From NCBI GenBank assembly GCA_001730085.1, contig MDLB01000096.1, positions 1-33,885 of the forward strand: a stretch of DNA of 33,885 nucleotides, in the 5' to 3' direction. The stretch comes from PVC group bacterium (ex Bugula neritina AB1) (GTDB taxonomy: Bacteria > GCA-001730085). Position 1 is the first letter of the stretch, and each line of letters starts with the position of its first letter. A model generated the notes under the pieces. That model ran no database searches, was not told the DNA's origin, and saw nothing but the letters and a program-made list of their open reading frames with translations. A program made the position numbers and the translations under genes. Positions 26,059 to 33,885 of the stretch are shown here, one piece after another.

Positions 26059-27321
26059 TTAAAAGTTAACAACAATATCACTCATGAAAAGTCTTTCCTT
26101 TTCATCGTTTTTCATGCTCTCTGTATCAAGATACGTGAATGTTAAAAAAACTTCATCTGCTATAGTATATTTAAGAGCAAGTTTAGATCCACGTACACCT
26201 GTTTTTCCCCCTCCAAAATCCGAATCAAGCAAACCCGAAAAAAAAGAGTCAGGCTTTATGTCTCGATACTCATAATAAAACTTCCAGTCACCTTTTGCAT
26301 CACAAGACTTTTCTCCCAGTTCAAGACCTAACATATAAGCTTTTTTATCGTGCGCATCCTCATCAAAAGTTTCAGTAAACTCTGCTTTCAAAGAAACCCA
26401 AGGAACACATCTAGAAGCAAAACCCCAGACTGAGCTTAAAATCAGAGCATCGTAATCATACAATAGATATTGGCCATGTGCATCAAGGGTGTTACCGCTA
26501 TCGACACTTAACCTATCTGAAATATCTGACAAAGGTAGATCTTTCAGGTTATCAAGACCTAAGTACCCAATAGAGAATTTCCAACACATATCGTCTTGAA
26601 CTTGCCAACGAAAAGAAGGTTGAAATAGATACATGCCAACCCTTTCTTCACCTTCCTGATCAAGCAAATACAAAGACATATAGGTTCCTATATCAAAAGA
26701 TTCTTTACTATAAATAGTTCCCTTCAAAGAGATCCCTTCATAGCTCAAATCGGAATCCCAAAGCATCGTAGAAGCAGAAGAAAAGTCTCTCCCAAATTTT
26801 CCAGCTCTAAAATGCCAATTTTCACACGGAGAATAGTTTAAAAAAGCATGATCAATTTTGATTTCTTTACCAGAAAAACCATCCTTAAAAATAATATCAG
26901 AAGAGCGAGGATTGCTCCCCCCCGTCGAAATCCGACCACTAACAAACATCTTATCACTCAAATGGCAGGTTCCTTTTAAGAGCGCCCTCAAACGAAAACT
27001 TGTGGTATCTTTAGAAGATTTCTCTTGATTCTTTACACGAAGACGCAAGTTCCCTGAAAAATCAAATGGCGATTCACCCTTTGTAACCGTTTGTGAGTCA
27101 GCTAAAGAAGCTGAAGATCTAGATCCTTTATCTGCAGCTTTTATCTCAGAGCGAACCTCCGCAACCTCTTCTTCCGACAATACACCTTTCCTAAGAAGCA
27201 GTGCCAAAAGAGCATCTCCTTCAGAGCTTTGCAAAGCAACTGCTAAAAAAGCAAAACCTTGAAAAAAGAAAAAAAATAGGAAAAAAGAAAGAATATTTTT
27301 TTTAACAAAAAGTTTAAACAT
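26059..27321 (-). CDS. Phosphate-operon outer-membrane porin (Porin_5 / OprP-like)
   Basis: First gene of the phosphate operon, probably supplying the outer-membrane pore for phosphate. The start is the ATG at 27321 behind GAGGGGG, giving 420 aa. A signal peptide with a striking run of Phe (residues 13-20) ends near ALQSSEG. A short helical stretch, LLLRKGVLSEEEVAEVRSEI, follows; this lead is typical of putative porins in PVC and related bacteria. The rest alternates beta strands (for example LRLRVKNQ, LSYEGISLKGTIY, WKFYYEYRDIKPDSFF) and ends with a Phe (DIVVNF), as outer-membrane barrels do. The substrate is inferred from the neighbouring pst genes only. Confidence 0.86.
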   Translation of the reverse strand: MFKLFVKKNILSFFLFFFFFQGFAFLAVALQSSEGDALLALLLRKGVLSEEEVAEVRSEIKAADKGSRSSASLADSQTVTKGESPFDFSGNLRLRVKNQEKSSKDTTSFRLRALLKGTCHLSDKMFVSGRISTGGSNPRSSDIIFKDGFSGKEIKIDHAFLNYSPCENWHFRAGKFGRDFSSASTMLWDSDLSYEGISLKGTIYSKESFDIGTYMSLYLLDQEGEERVGMYLFQPSFRWQVQDDMCWKFSIGYLGLDNLKDLPLSDISDRLSVDSGNTLDAHGQYLLYDYDALILSSVWGFASRCVPWVSLKAEFTETFDEDAHDKKAYMLGLELGEKSCDAKGDWKFYYEYRDIKPDSFFSGLLDSDFGGGKTGVRGSKLALKYTIADEVFLTFTYLDTESMKNDEKERLFMSDIVVNF

Positions 27322-27715
27322 CCTAACCCCCTCAACTAACATCAAAATGACAAATTAAAAAACGTGACTAAACAAATTAAGATCATATCACAGCAATGCA
27401 AAATATAGTTTTTTGCAAAGTAAATATATCTCTTAAATCTAAACGTAAATGAAAAATAATCAGTTACTTTCGTAAAAAAATCTATCTACTATTAATCCAA
27501 AAGAGTCTACAAATAATCTGTGAACTATTTGAAAAGGGGCTGAGATACCTCTAAAGGCATAACAGCCAACTCTAAATACCACACAGATTTTTAATTATAA
27601 GATAATTTAAAAATAATTCAAACGAATATTTTTAGAAAGAGCATTCTTTTTTATGATAAATAGGAGGAGATGCTATTGTATCAACTCAATCCTTCGGGAA
27701 AGATTTTTTTTGATA
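27322..27715. other. Gene-free region between the porin operon and the 1068-aa gene, with a possible folded RNA element
   Basis: It holds the operon promoter (listed separately). Around 27518-27586 are three nested pairings: CTGTG (27518-27522) with CACAG (27582-27586), AGGGG (27535-27539) with CCTCT (27548-27552), and GGC (27556-27558) with GCC (27565-27567). Together they would form a three-way junction. It is not a riboswitch I recognise. Nothing else was seen. Confidence 0.35.
27382..27390 (-). promoter_or_regulatory. Extended -10 promoter of the porin-pst operon
   Basis: On the minus strand the bases read TGATATGAT (TGn + TATGAT), about 60 bases before the porin ATG. No matching -35 is visible, which is common for activator-dependent (PhoB-type) promoters. 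I could not find a clear Pho box. Confidence 0.4.
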
Positions 27716-30700
27716 TCAACTACTTTTATTTATACTTCCGTACACATCAAACTCTACTAAAAGTTTTTTACCCAAGACTAATTCGCAAAAGAAAAGTTCG
27801 ATTTTTGGAGAACTATTTCTCCCTCTCCATAGCCAATTCAAGCAATATCTAGTTACAGTGTTTTTAGTAGTTTTTGTAGACTTTTCAAAATCCAGACAAA
27901 AGAGCATAACTCTTTTAGACTCCATTATCTCTTCTTTTTGATCCTTAATTTCTTTTAAACCTAAATCAATATCATCAAGTTTTGTTAAAAAATCATAAAT
28001 ATCACCATAAAATTTCTTCGGAATAGACTTATATTTCTTCGGAATAGACTTATTCTTGTCTATCTCTCTATTAATAGAATTTTTCAAAGAATAATAAGAT
28101 TGCAATAATTCTGAATTTCCTCTAAGAGCAATCTTAAAACCTCCTCTAAGAAATTGACCTTTTACTAAGAGAGCATTTACTTTCTCTTGATAATTTTTAG
28201 TAAATTTTTTGATTTTAGACAGGCAAACCTTTTCAAAAACATTTAATTGATTATTTTGATGAAAAAAAGCGGCTAAAAAAATAAAGTTTTTATAAAAAGA
28301 CACATGAAATTCCTGACCGACTAAATCCTTTTCCTTGATAAATACATTATAGGTTCTCATTAGAAGAAAATTTAAAGAATCAGGATTTTCAAACAGCTTA
28401 TGGATTTTTTTAAAAGCATCAGTTGGCCTATTTAAAGATCCTTTTTCTGTTGGAACGAGAAACCTACCCAGAAAATCCTCAAAAGCCATGAAACTTGAGC
28501 TTTCTTTATAGTCGCAAGTCTTATAAGAGCAGGACTGTAAAAATTGACCATACTGACCATCTAAGGCTTGGAAATCTGACTCACTCAAAGTCTTATCAGG
28601 AATAGCTGGAAGATTCAAAGCACCTGAAAGATCAGAGCGAAGCAAATAAGCAGGAGCTTCTCTCTCCGCCATGCCTGTCTGAGGATTTTCTCGAAAATAT
28701 TGCCCTTGAGATGCAACTTCCCCATCCTCAAAAGTGCTATTCGAATTATTTCGATCTCCCTCCAAAGGCACTGAATCATAAACACCATCTATTCCATCCC
28801 CAATTGATGATTGACCACCCTCTTGAATAGATTGCTCTTGAGATGCAACTTCCCCTCCACCCCCATTAGAATCTATTTGCTTGGATTTATCAAAATTGCT
28901 CATCAAGTCTCTCAACCGCTCAATCACGTTTGAACTCGAAGTCGAGTTAGCAGCAGTTATATCTTCGTCATCGTCTTCTAGAGCGGTAGCAGTTGAATCT
29001 TCGTCTCCCCATTCATTATCAAAACTATCCAACGAAACATAAGAACGGTTATCATCATAAACCTTAGGAGCACTACCTACAATTCCTCTCCTTACTAAAT
29101 AGTTTTCGACATTTGCTCCATTCTCCTCAACAATATTATCAAAACCAACATCACTAACAATATCACGACCACTAGCTTCAATTTCTGGGCTTATTGAGGA
29201 CTGATTATTAACACTTTGTCCATTTGAAGGATAATGGCCGGCCCAGTCCAGCTTATCATTTTCATACACTTCATCTTTATCCTCTTCATCTTTATCCTCT
29301 TCCTCTTCATGCTCTTTATCGTATTCATTGAAAGAATACCTACCCGGTATCGTTTCATAAATAGGTTCTTCTACATCATCTTGACCCGAAGCAACCGGAT
29401 CAACTTGCTCATTCCTATATCGATTTTCTCGGCTTCTCGCCTTTTTCAAAGCGTCCTTTCTTCTCTTGAACTTGCTACCTTCTAAGATCTTGAAGCCTAA
29501 AGCTTTTCTAGCAGATGAAAAAAAATTTATCCTTTTTTTATTTCCTTTAGATCCTTCAGAAAGATTAAAATCACCTCTTGAAGTGCTTTGGTTAGTAATA
29601 TCTGAATAAGATCGCCTCCATCTAAGGCTTGGAGCATCACCACCTAAGAAAGTTTCTTTTTTAAGATGCTCCTCACTTCTTGCAAGAGTTAATTTAGAAA
29701 AATCATTACCAGGCAAACTCCCTGTTCTAGGAGTATCTACAAAAGATTGCGTCAATCTAAGATTTGAATTATCAGTCTTTAAATCAGAGGCTTTTTCAGG
29801 GGATACATTTTTATCTCCCTTTAATTTACGAAGTCCTGTCTTTAGAAAATTTTTAATTGTTTTCCGAGGTTTTTTTATAACTCCTGTAGTCTCATTTGCA
29901 CCTTCCGACTCTGCGACGTCTCTTCTTGCAACAGAAAGGCTTTGGGGAAGAATACGCTCTCTATCCAAATGAAGATTAGCAGGCAAACTCACGGTTCTAG
30001 AAATACCTAAAAAAGGTTCCGTCAATCTAAGATTTGAATCATCATCACTTATCTCTTCTTCTCTAACAATCTCTATCTCTTGAAGTTTTTTATCAACTGC
30101 GACACCCTCTAATCGAGTCTCTCCATTTGGAGTAGCCCGATCTTCTGATTTTTCCACAAGAGAGCTTAAACCTTCTCGATATACAAAAGGTTTAAACTCC
30201 TCAGACAAAGGTAACAGCGCTTGAGTTGAATGACTCTTAATCAAACTATTTCGTCGGCTTTGATTTTCACCTTTAAAATTTTGGGAATCTTGAGGCAAAA
30301 CAGTGCCCTCTAAACCTATTACACTTGAAAGATCCTTCTGATTTTTTTGTTCATCTTTTCTCTTTGACTTCTTAAAGAAAATAGCAAAAAAAACAAACCC
30401 ATAAAAGAGCATCATCGAACCTGCAATCATTTTACCTTGCTCCAATAGATAGAATAAGGGAACCTTAAAAGGAGCTACCAACAGAAAAAAAGCAAGGATA
30501 AAAGAACCTATACCTAAAATCAATAAGCTTTTTAAAAAGTACGAATAAGCTTTTTGCCCTATTTTTTTTGATATATCTAAAGATATGATCGTCATAACAA
30601 AAATAAATATCAAAAAACATAAAGTCAAAAAAACATATAAATGTGATAATACATATATATTATATTTAAACATTACTAAAAAAACAATAATATTAAGCAT

Positions 30701-30922
30701 TAAAAATAGGCTTGGCAAAATAGATAGTATTAATATTTTTTTAATAAATGACTTTACTTTAGAGGTATCTCTAACAGTTGAAAGAATTTTTGACTCGAAA
30801 GTCTTTTTTTCTATTAATTCTTCTTTCAAAGAAGAAGACGTAGCTAAAGAATAAGAAGACTCAGACAAATTAAAAAAAAGAAAAAATTGCAATAAAAAAA
30901 TAGAAATAACTCTTAAAAACAT
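27716..30922 (-). CDS. Large membrane protein with SLA signal peptide and long disordered region (family A)
   Basis: No family recognised. It is 1068 aa with an ATG at 30922 behind AAGGA. The signal peptide ends Ser-Leu-Ala (25-27). A single block of four membrane segments follows (about 62-86, 90-115, 127-150, 164-183), where the 739- and 494-aa relatives have two blocks. Residues about 184-800 are low-complexity, rich in Ser, Asp, Glu and Lys, with short internal repeats and a strongly acidic stretch near 530-560. EPIYE with Tyr522 resembles the EPIYA class of tyrosine motifs found in secreted bacterial effectors. GVYDSV and DEVYEN are further acidic-context tyrosines. Residues about 800-1068 are helical and Lys-rich, and contain the small repeat KSIPKKY/KSIPKKF. 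It is divergent from the 701-aa relative. Function is unknown. Confidence 0.78.
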   Translation of the reverse strand: MFLRVISIFLLQFFLFFNLSESSYSLATSSSLKEELIEKKTFESKILSTVRDTSKVKSFIKKILILSILPSLFLMLNIIVFLVMFKYNIYVLSHLYVFLTLCFLIFIFVMTIISLDISKKIGQKAYSYFLKSLLILGIGSFILAFFLLVAPFKVPLFYLLEQGKMIAGSMMLFYGFVFFAIFFKKSKRKDEQKNQKDLSSVIGLEGTVLPQDSQNFKGENQSRRNSLIKSHSTQALLPLSEEFKPFVYREGLSSLVEKSEDRATPNGETRLEGVAVDKKLQEIEIVREEEISDDDSNLRLTEPFLGISRTVSLPANLHLDRERILPQSLSVARRDVAESEGANETTGVIKKPRKTIKNFLKTGLRKLKGDKNVSPEKASDLKTDNSNLRLTQSFVDTPRTGSLPGNDFSKLTLARSEEHLKKETFLGGDAPSLRWRRSYSDITNQSTSRGDFNLSEGSKGNKKRINFFSSARKALGFKILEGSKFKRRKDALKKARSRENRYRNEQVDPVASGQDDVEEPIYETIPGRYSFNEYDKEHEEEEDKDEEDKDEVYENDKLDWAGHYPSNGQSVNNQSSISPEIEASGRDIVSDVGFDNIVEENGANVENYLVRRGIVGSAPKVYDDNRSYVSLDSFDNEWGDEDSTATALEDDDEDITAANSTSSSNVIERLRDLMSNFDKSKQIDSNGGGGEVASQEQSIQEGGQSSIGDGIDGVYDSVPLEGDRNNSNSTFEDGEVASQGQYFRENPQTGMAEREAPAYLLRSDLSGALNLPAIPDKTLSESDFQALDGQYGQFLQSCSYKTCDYKESSSFMAFEDFLGRFLVPTEKGSLNRPTDAFKKIHKLFENPDSLNFLLMRTYNVFIKEKDLVGQEFHVSFYKNFIFLAAFFHQNNQLNVFEKVCLSKIKKFTKNYQEKVNALLVKGQFLRGGFKIALRGNSELLQSYYSLKNSINREIDKNKSIPKKYKSIPKKFYGDIYDFLTKLDDIDLGLKEIKDQKEEIMESKRVMLFCLDFEKSTKTTKNTVTRYCLNWLWRGRNSSPKIELFFCELVLGKKLLVEFDVYGSINKSS
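28013..28052. repeat. 21-bp tandem repeat inside the 1068-aa gene
   Basis: TTTCTTCGGAATAGACTTA occurs at 28013-28031 and again at 28034-28052, an offset of 21 bp. It encodes the doubled heptapeptide KSIPKK(Y/F). Confidence 0.8.
28701..28855. repeat. Direct repeat pair (23 bp, one mismatch) inside the 1068-aa gene
   Basis: Two 23-bp copies, 28701-28723 and 28833-28855, share CTTGAGATGCAACTTCCCC and are 132 bp apart. They encode GEVASQ-x-Q in each case. Confidence 0.75.
29711..30039. repeat. Direct repeat pair of about 60 bp inside the 1068-aa gene
   Basis: 29711-29769 and 29981-30039 are diverged copies exactly 270 bp apart, so the frame is kept. They encode SNLRLT-(EP/QS)-F followed by RT-x-SLP-(A/G)-N. 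The two ends, AGGCAAACTC and GTCAATCTAAGATTTGAA, are identical. Confidence 0.8.
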
Positions 30923-31358
30923 GTAAAAATCCTTTTTTAAATAAATATAAAATCTAATTTAAAGGCTAATATATAATAATATATATTATATTATTTTTTA
31001 AAAAAAATCAAAAATAATTAAAAATATTTAAGAATAAAAAACATATTAAATTAAAATTAATATTAATATTTTTTAAATATAAAAAATAAAAACAATAAAC
31101 AAATATTTAATTGCTAATAAGTTCAACACATTCTTATTAAATATAAAAATAATAATTCTTTAAAATTGCAAAAAAACATTTTAAAACATATTTCTTGACA
31201 TATTATTTTTTTTTAATATAAAATATTATATATATACATATTATAAAAATCTTATTTTTTTAACATTTAATCTTAGAAATTTATTACGATCTTTTTTGAA
31301 ATTTCACTGGAGATCCTACTGGGATTATTATTAAAGATTAGAAAGGGTTCTTGTCCTT
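30923..31358. other. Very AT-rich divergent promoter region between two family A genes
   Basis: 436 bp made almost only of A and T, with palindromic ATATAT stretches at 30967-30995 and 31220-31245. It separates the starts of the 1068-aa (minus) and 701-aa (plus) genes. It contains one near-consensus promoter (listed) and no coding frame. Curved, nucleoid-protein-binding DNA would be expected from such composition. Confidence 0.5.
31195..31222 (+). promoter_or_regulatory. Promoter of the 701-aa membrane protein gene
   Basis: Perfect TTGACA (31195-31200), 16-bp spacer, TATAAA (31217-31222; the overlapping TAAAAT gives 18 bp). The 5' leader is about 130 bases and contains a small ATCC/GGAT hairpin near 31313-31325. 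GAAAGGG lies 11 bases before the ATG. Confidence 0.6.
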
Positions 31359-33464
31359 ATGAAGAAAATTTTATCTTATTTGACTATTCAAATCTTTCTA
31401 ATGACCTTTCATGTTAATTTCTCCTCTTCATTGGCTCCTATAACAGAAATCAACAAAACCGCCCAAGAGAGTCAATCGAATATTAATGAAATATTTACTT
31501 ATTCTTCGGGAAAGCCTACTCGCACTAACACCCCAAGAAACCTCTTATTACCTCTACTTTCTTTCTTGTCAGCCGGACTATCCTTTTTTCTGATCATTTC
31601 TTCTTCTGCTTTTGTTTTTATCTCAACCTTCTCCTCTCTTTCATTGCCACCCCTCCTATTTGTTGTTCCTTTGGCTTTTTCATTCCCTCTCTTGCTCATC
31701 GGATCCATACTTATCTCTCAATCAAAAAATTCAAAACTAATAAAAAGGTACCTCTACCTATCATCAATATTCTTTTCTATAACTCTTGCAATTGCTATAA
31801 ATCTTTCATTACTTACCGTTTTGCCTAGCATACAGCTCTATCAATTCTTAACGCTTTGCTTATCTTTTCTCTTTTACTCACTTATTTCCCTATTACCCTT
31901 TATCCTATCCTTTATGAAAAAAAGATCAAAACAAATGTCTCAAGAAGAAAAAGAGCCTATCGAAACCTCACTTTCAAAAGGTTTGAGTTTTTGCATTCAT
32001 TTATCCTTGCTTTTAATACCTGTATCTATAATAGTCTTATCTTATACCTTTCTAATATCTCTACCTATCATTTTTCCTTTGCTTCAATCTATATCGCCAT
32101 GGATAATTATCATCGTCATTCTTATTGAAGCGTTTATTTTTCTAACCTCTTGGGGTTTTTATCTCTTCCGCCTTATTTTTAAGACAGATAAAGCTTCTAA
32201 CCTTTACAAGCCAAAAGATAATGTATTACCCCAACTAAGAACTCCGGATACAGAAATAGCTTTACCTGTCGAGCAAAGCACAGACAATCTAACCGATAAA
32301 GCTTCTAACCTTTACAAGCCAAAAGATAATAAATTATCCCAAACAAGAACTCTGCTAACCGATAAAGACCTTGCTTTCATAGTAAACTATCTAGACTCTA
32401 AAAACACTCCTCAAAACCCATTAGATCCAACTACTATCGAATTTCAGAAAGACTCTAATGATTTTGGTTTCCACCTGGAGAAATTGCCAACAAAGTCAGC
32501 TCCACTAGCACCCTCAAAAAGCCCCTCTGACCTAGAACAAGCTGAACTATCATCCTCAGAAAGCCTCTCTACCGTAGAGCGAGCTCCACTAGCATCCTCA
32601 GAAAGCCTCTCTACCGTAGAGCGAGCTCCACTAGCATCCTCAGAAAGCCTCTCTGACCTAGAACCAGTAGAATCAGACAAAAACCTCGATAAAAAAGCCC
32701 ATCAGGCTCCACTAGCATCCTCAGAAAGCCCCTCTGTCTCAGAACCACTAGAACTAGCATCCTCAAAAAGCCTCCCTGACCTCCTAAACCCACTAAAATC
32801 AAGAAAAAACCATAATAAACCCCCTCAAACTCGAACAAAAACTTCCCTTGAGCCATCATCGACTTCTAAAAAAAGATCTAAATCAAAGCCCCAACCTTCT
32901 ACCTTTGCAAAATTCCTACAAGATAGTGATACTTTACCGCTCAAAAGCTTTACAGCGATAGCTCCTGAAGAGTCAAGAAAAATCTTTTACCAAAATATTA
33001 TAGCTTTTAAAAAAACTTTACAAAACAGTTCAGATATATCCAACTCTATAAAGCTCTTTTTTGATACATTAGTCTATGAGTTTGTATTGAAGAATCGCCA
33101 ATTAAGCATTAATAAAAAAGTTCACTATACTACTAACATACTCTTTCTCACTTTCAACATAGCGAAGCAAGATAAGCTTTCAACAGAATCTATAATGTTT
33201 TTGTTGAAAAACCATCCCGAAGAATCTAAGAATGATTTAATTAAAAAATTTATCTCTACCTTATTTATCATATCAAAATCTCACGCACAAGAACTTTCGA
33301 CAGAAATATTGAAAGATTACAGGAACTTTGCCTGCTACAATCTAATGGTAAAACTTATTAACCTCAAGTCAACAGAGTTTGGTAATCTACCAGAATCTAT
33401 CAAAACTAAAAGAGAGTCCTTCTCTTGGTGCCACAAAGGTTCTAAACTAGATGTAAGTGCTTAA
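31359..33464 (+). CDS. Membrane protein with SLA signal peptide and Ser/Pro-rich repeat region (family A)
   Basis: No family recognised. It is 701 aa with an ATG at 31359. The signal peptide ends Ser-Leu-Ala (24-26). Six or seven membrane segments lie near 62-91, 97-120, 130-153, 160-184, 208-240 and 246-272. Residues about 275-550 are polar and contain two copies of TDKASNLYKPKDN, four tandem 14-residue units of the form APLASSESLSTVER, looser copies of these, and then a Lys/Ser/Pro-rich basic stretch near 490-520. Residues about 555-701 form a helical domain like the C-terminal domains of the 739- and 1068-aa proteins, in layout rather than in close sequence. In-frame DNA repeats show that the polar part grows and shrinks by unit steps. 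It is divergent from the 1068-aa gene. Function is unknown. Confidence 0.8.
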   Translation: MKKILSYLTIQIFLMTFHVNFSSSLAPITEINKTAQESQSNINEIFTYSSGKPTRTNTPRNLLLPLLSFLSAGLSFFLIISSSAFVFISTFSSLSLPPLLFVVPLAFSFPLLLIGSILISQSKNSKLIKRYLYLSSIFFSITLAIAINLSLLTVLPSIQLYQFLTLCLSFLFYSLISLLPFILSFMKKRSKQMSQEEKEPIETSLSKGLSFCIHLSLLLIPVSIIVLSYTFLISLPIIFPLLQSISPWIIIIVILIEAFIFLTSWGFYLFRLIFKTDKASNLYKPKDNVLPQLRTPDTEIALPVEQSTDNLTDKASNLYKPKDNKLSQTRTLLTDKDLAFIVNYLDSKNTPQNPLDPTTIEFQKDSNDFGFHLEKLPTKSAPLAPSKSPSDLEQAELSSSESLSTVERAPLASSESLSTVERAPLASSESLSDLEPVESDKNLDKKAHQAPLASSESPSVSEPLELASSKSLPDLLNPLKSRKNHNKPPQTRTKTSLEPSSTSKKRSKSKPQPSTFAKFLQDSDTLPLKSFTAIAPEESRKIFYQNIIAFKKTLQNSSDISNSIKLFFDTLVYEFVLKNRQLSINKKVHYTTNILFLTFNIAKQDKLSTESIMFLLKNHPEESKNDLIKKFISTLFIISKSHAQELSTEILKDYRNFACYNLMVKLINLKSTEFGNLPESIKTKRESFSWCHKGSKLDVSA
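32187..32330. repeat. 36-bp exact direct repeat, 108 bp apart, inside the 701-aa gene
   Basis: The bases at 32187-32222 recur exactly at 32295-32330. The offset is 36 codons, so the frame is preserved. Each copy encodes DKASNLYKPKDN. Confidence 0.9.
32499..32790. repeat. 42-bp tandem repeat array inside the 701-aa gene
   Basis: Units begin at 32499, 32541, 32583 and 32625, each 42 bp, with the third the clearest (GCTCCACTAGCATCCTCAG start). A further copy begins at 32706 and a fragment near 32751. Neighbouring units are nearly identical, which suggests recent slippage or unequal crossing over. They encode APLASSESLSTVER-type units rich in Ser and Glu. Confidence 0.9.
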
Positions 33465-33813
33465 TCTTAATTAAAGAATAATACTATTTTTTAGAAAATC
33501 TTTCTTGAATTTATCGTTTTTATTTCGAATCATTTTCTACCTACAAACCATCTATTACAAAAGATCTCTCAAACCAAAACCCTACATCAAAACTATAAAA
33601 TATTTGAAACCTCTGCACTAAAATAAAAAAAGTATAAAAGTTAAGACTATAAAGAGAAAAAACACATAAAATAGATACACATATAGTTACAATTGAAGTA
33701 TAATATAGAATAAAGAATTGCCTTAAATAATCTAAAAATAAATATAATTCAAAGATAAAGTGGCTAAGATTATGATCAAAAAAATAAATAGATATAGAGG
33801 GGAAAAAATACAA
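33465..33813. other. Gene-free AT-rich region at the right end
   Basis: Nothing firmly recognisable. A TATAAT at 33699-33704 without a clear -35 could serve the next plus-strand gene. A minus-strand open frame across 33541-33873 has the Phe/Tyr/Ile-rich look of random AT-rich DNA and is not called. Confidence 0.4.
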
Positions 33814-33885
33814 ATGAGTTTTGTAAGCTATGAAGCATATGAACGTTTTGCAAAAAGAAATCCAACGCTCCATAAAATTTTAGAG
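33814..33885 (+). CDS. Start of a possible gene, cut by the window edge
   Basis: An ATG at 33814, with GAGGGG about 12 bases upstream, opens 24 codons to the window end (MSFVSYEAYERFAKRN start). The same frame is also open from an ATG at 33772 and a GTG at 33760. Too short to identify. Confidence 0.35.
   Translation, partial: MSFVSYEAYERFAKRNPTLHKILE

Noticed and set aside
27531-27556. CTGAGA inside a G-rich stretch, recalling the TPP riboswitch
   Set aside because: The other conserved TPP elements (GAACCTGAT, CCAGCG, AGGGA) are missing and no thiamine gene follows.
32499-32666. Regularly spaced repeats that could be mistaken for a CRISPR array
   Set aside because: Units are directly adjacent with no spacers, lie in a coding frame and are multiples of three.
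32444-32680. Minus-strand open frame with neat Ser/Glu/Arg repeats, opposite the 42-bp array
   Set aside because: It is the complement of the repeats in the 701-aa gene; it has no ribosome site and the plus-strand gene has signal peptide and membrane segments.
33541-33873. Minus-strand 110-aa open frame at the right edge
   Set aside because: Composition (Phe, Tyr, Ile, Leu) is what AT-rich non-coding DNA gives and no ribosome site is visible.

Overview
The window is low-GC bacterial DNA from a diderm (Gram-negative) organism: it carries a beta-barrel porin, a periplasmic phosphate-binding protein, an RND permease and exported enzymes. Its mix of genes (a Porin_5-like porin ahead of the Pst genes, an exported nickel superoxide dismutase, a ROK repressor, and long signal-peptide-bearing membrane proteins with disordered Ser/Asp/Glu-rich parts) fits a host-associated member of the PVC group or a similar lineage. 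That placement is inference; no rRNA is present to settle it.

Layout. 1-513 is the N-terminal part of a TnpB (IS200/IS605 OrfB) gene cut by the left edge. leuS (928-3429, +) follows. It converges, across a stem-loop, on a long minus-strand block: Nif3-like protein and GT4 glycosyltransferase (a tight pair), YraN, MurC, a ROK-family repressor, a 739-aa membrane protein, MetK, and a 494-aa membrane protein. Divergent to that block is an exported thioredoxin-fold protein (+). Next on the minus strand come GpmA, a SixA-like phosphatase and an orphan RND permease. A plus-strand gene at 20755-21312 encodes a recognisable nickel superoxide dismutase with a signal peptide and a His-rich tail. The minus-strand phosphate operon follows (porin, pstS, pstC, pstA, pstB, phoU). 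Immediately behind phoU lies a decayed tandem copy of its own 3' half. The right end holds two large divergent membrane proteins (1068 aa minus, 701 aa plus) around a very AT-rich promoter region, and the first codons of another possible gene.

Most unusual content. Four proteins (739, 494, 1068 and 701 aa) look like one undescribed family. All have a short signal peptide ending in Ser-Leu-Ala at residues 23-27, then 4 to 8 membrane segments, then a long polar region. Three of them end in a helical domain. Their polar regions carry different short motifs familiar from eukaryotic trafficking and signalling: three NPF tripeptides in the 739-aa protein, PPxY plus many YxxI/V-type tyrosines in the 494-aa protein, and an EPIYE motif in the 1068-aa protein. 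They also carry in-frame DNA repeats (42, 36, 21, about 60 and 23 bp). A reasonable hypothesis is a family of surface or host-interface membrane proteins that diversify their polar parts; this is inference and has not been tested.

The housekeeping genes are ordinary: tRNA charging, peptidoglycan precursor synthesis, SAM synthesis, glycolysis and phosphate uptake. I saw no tRNA, rRNA or CRISPR array.
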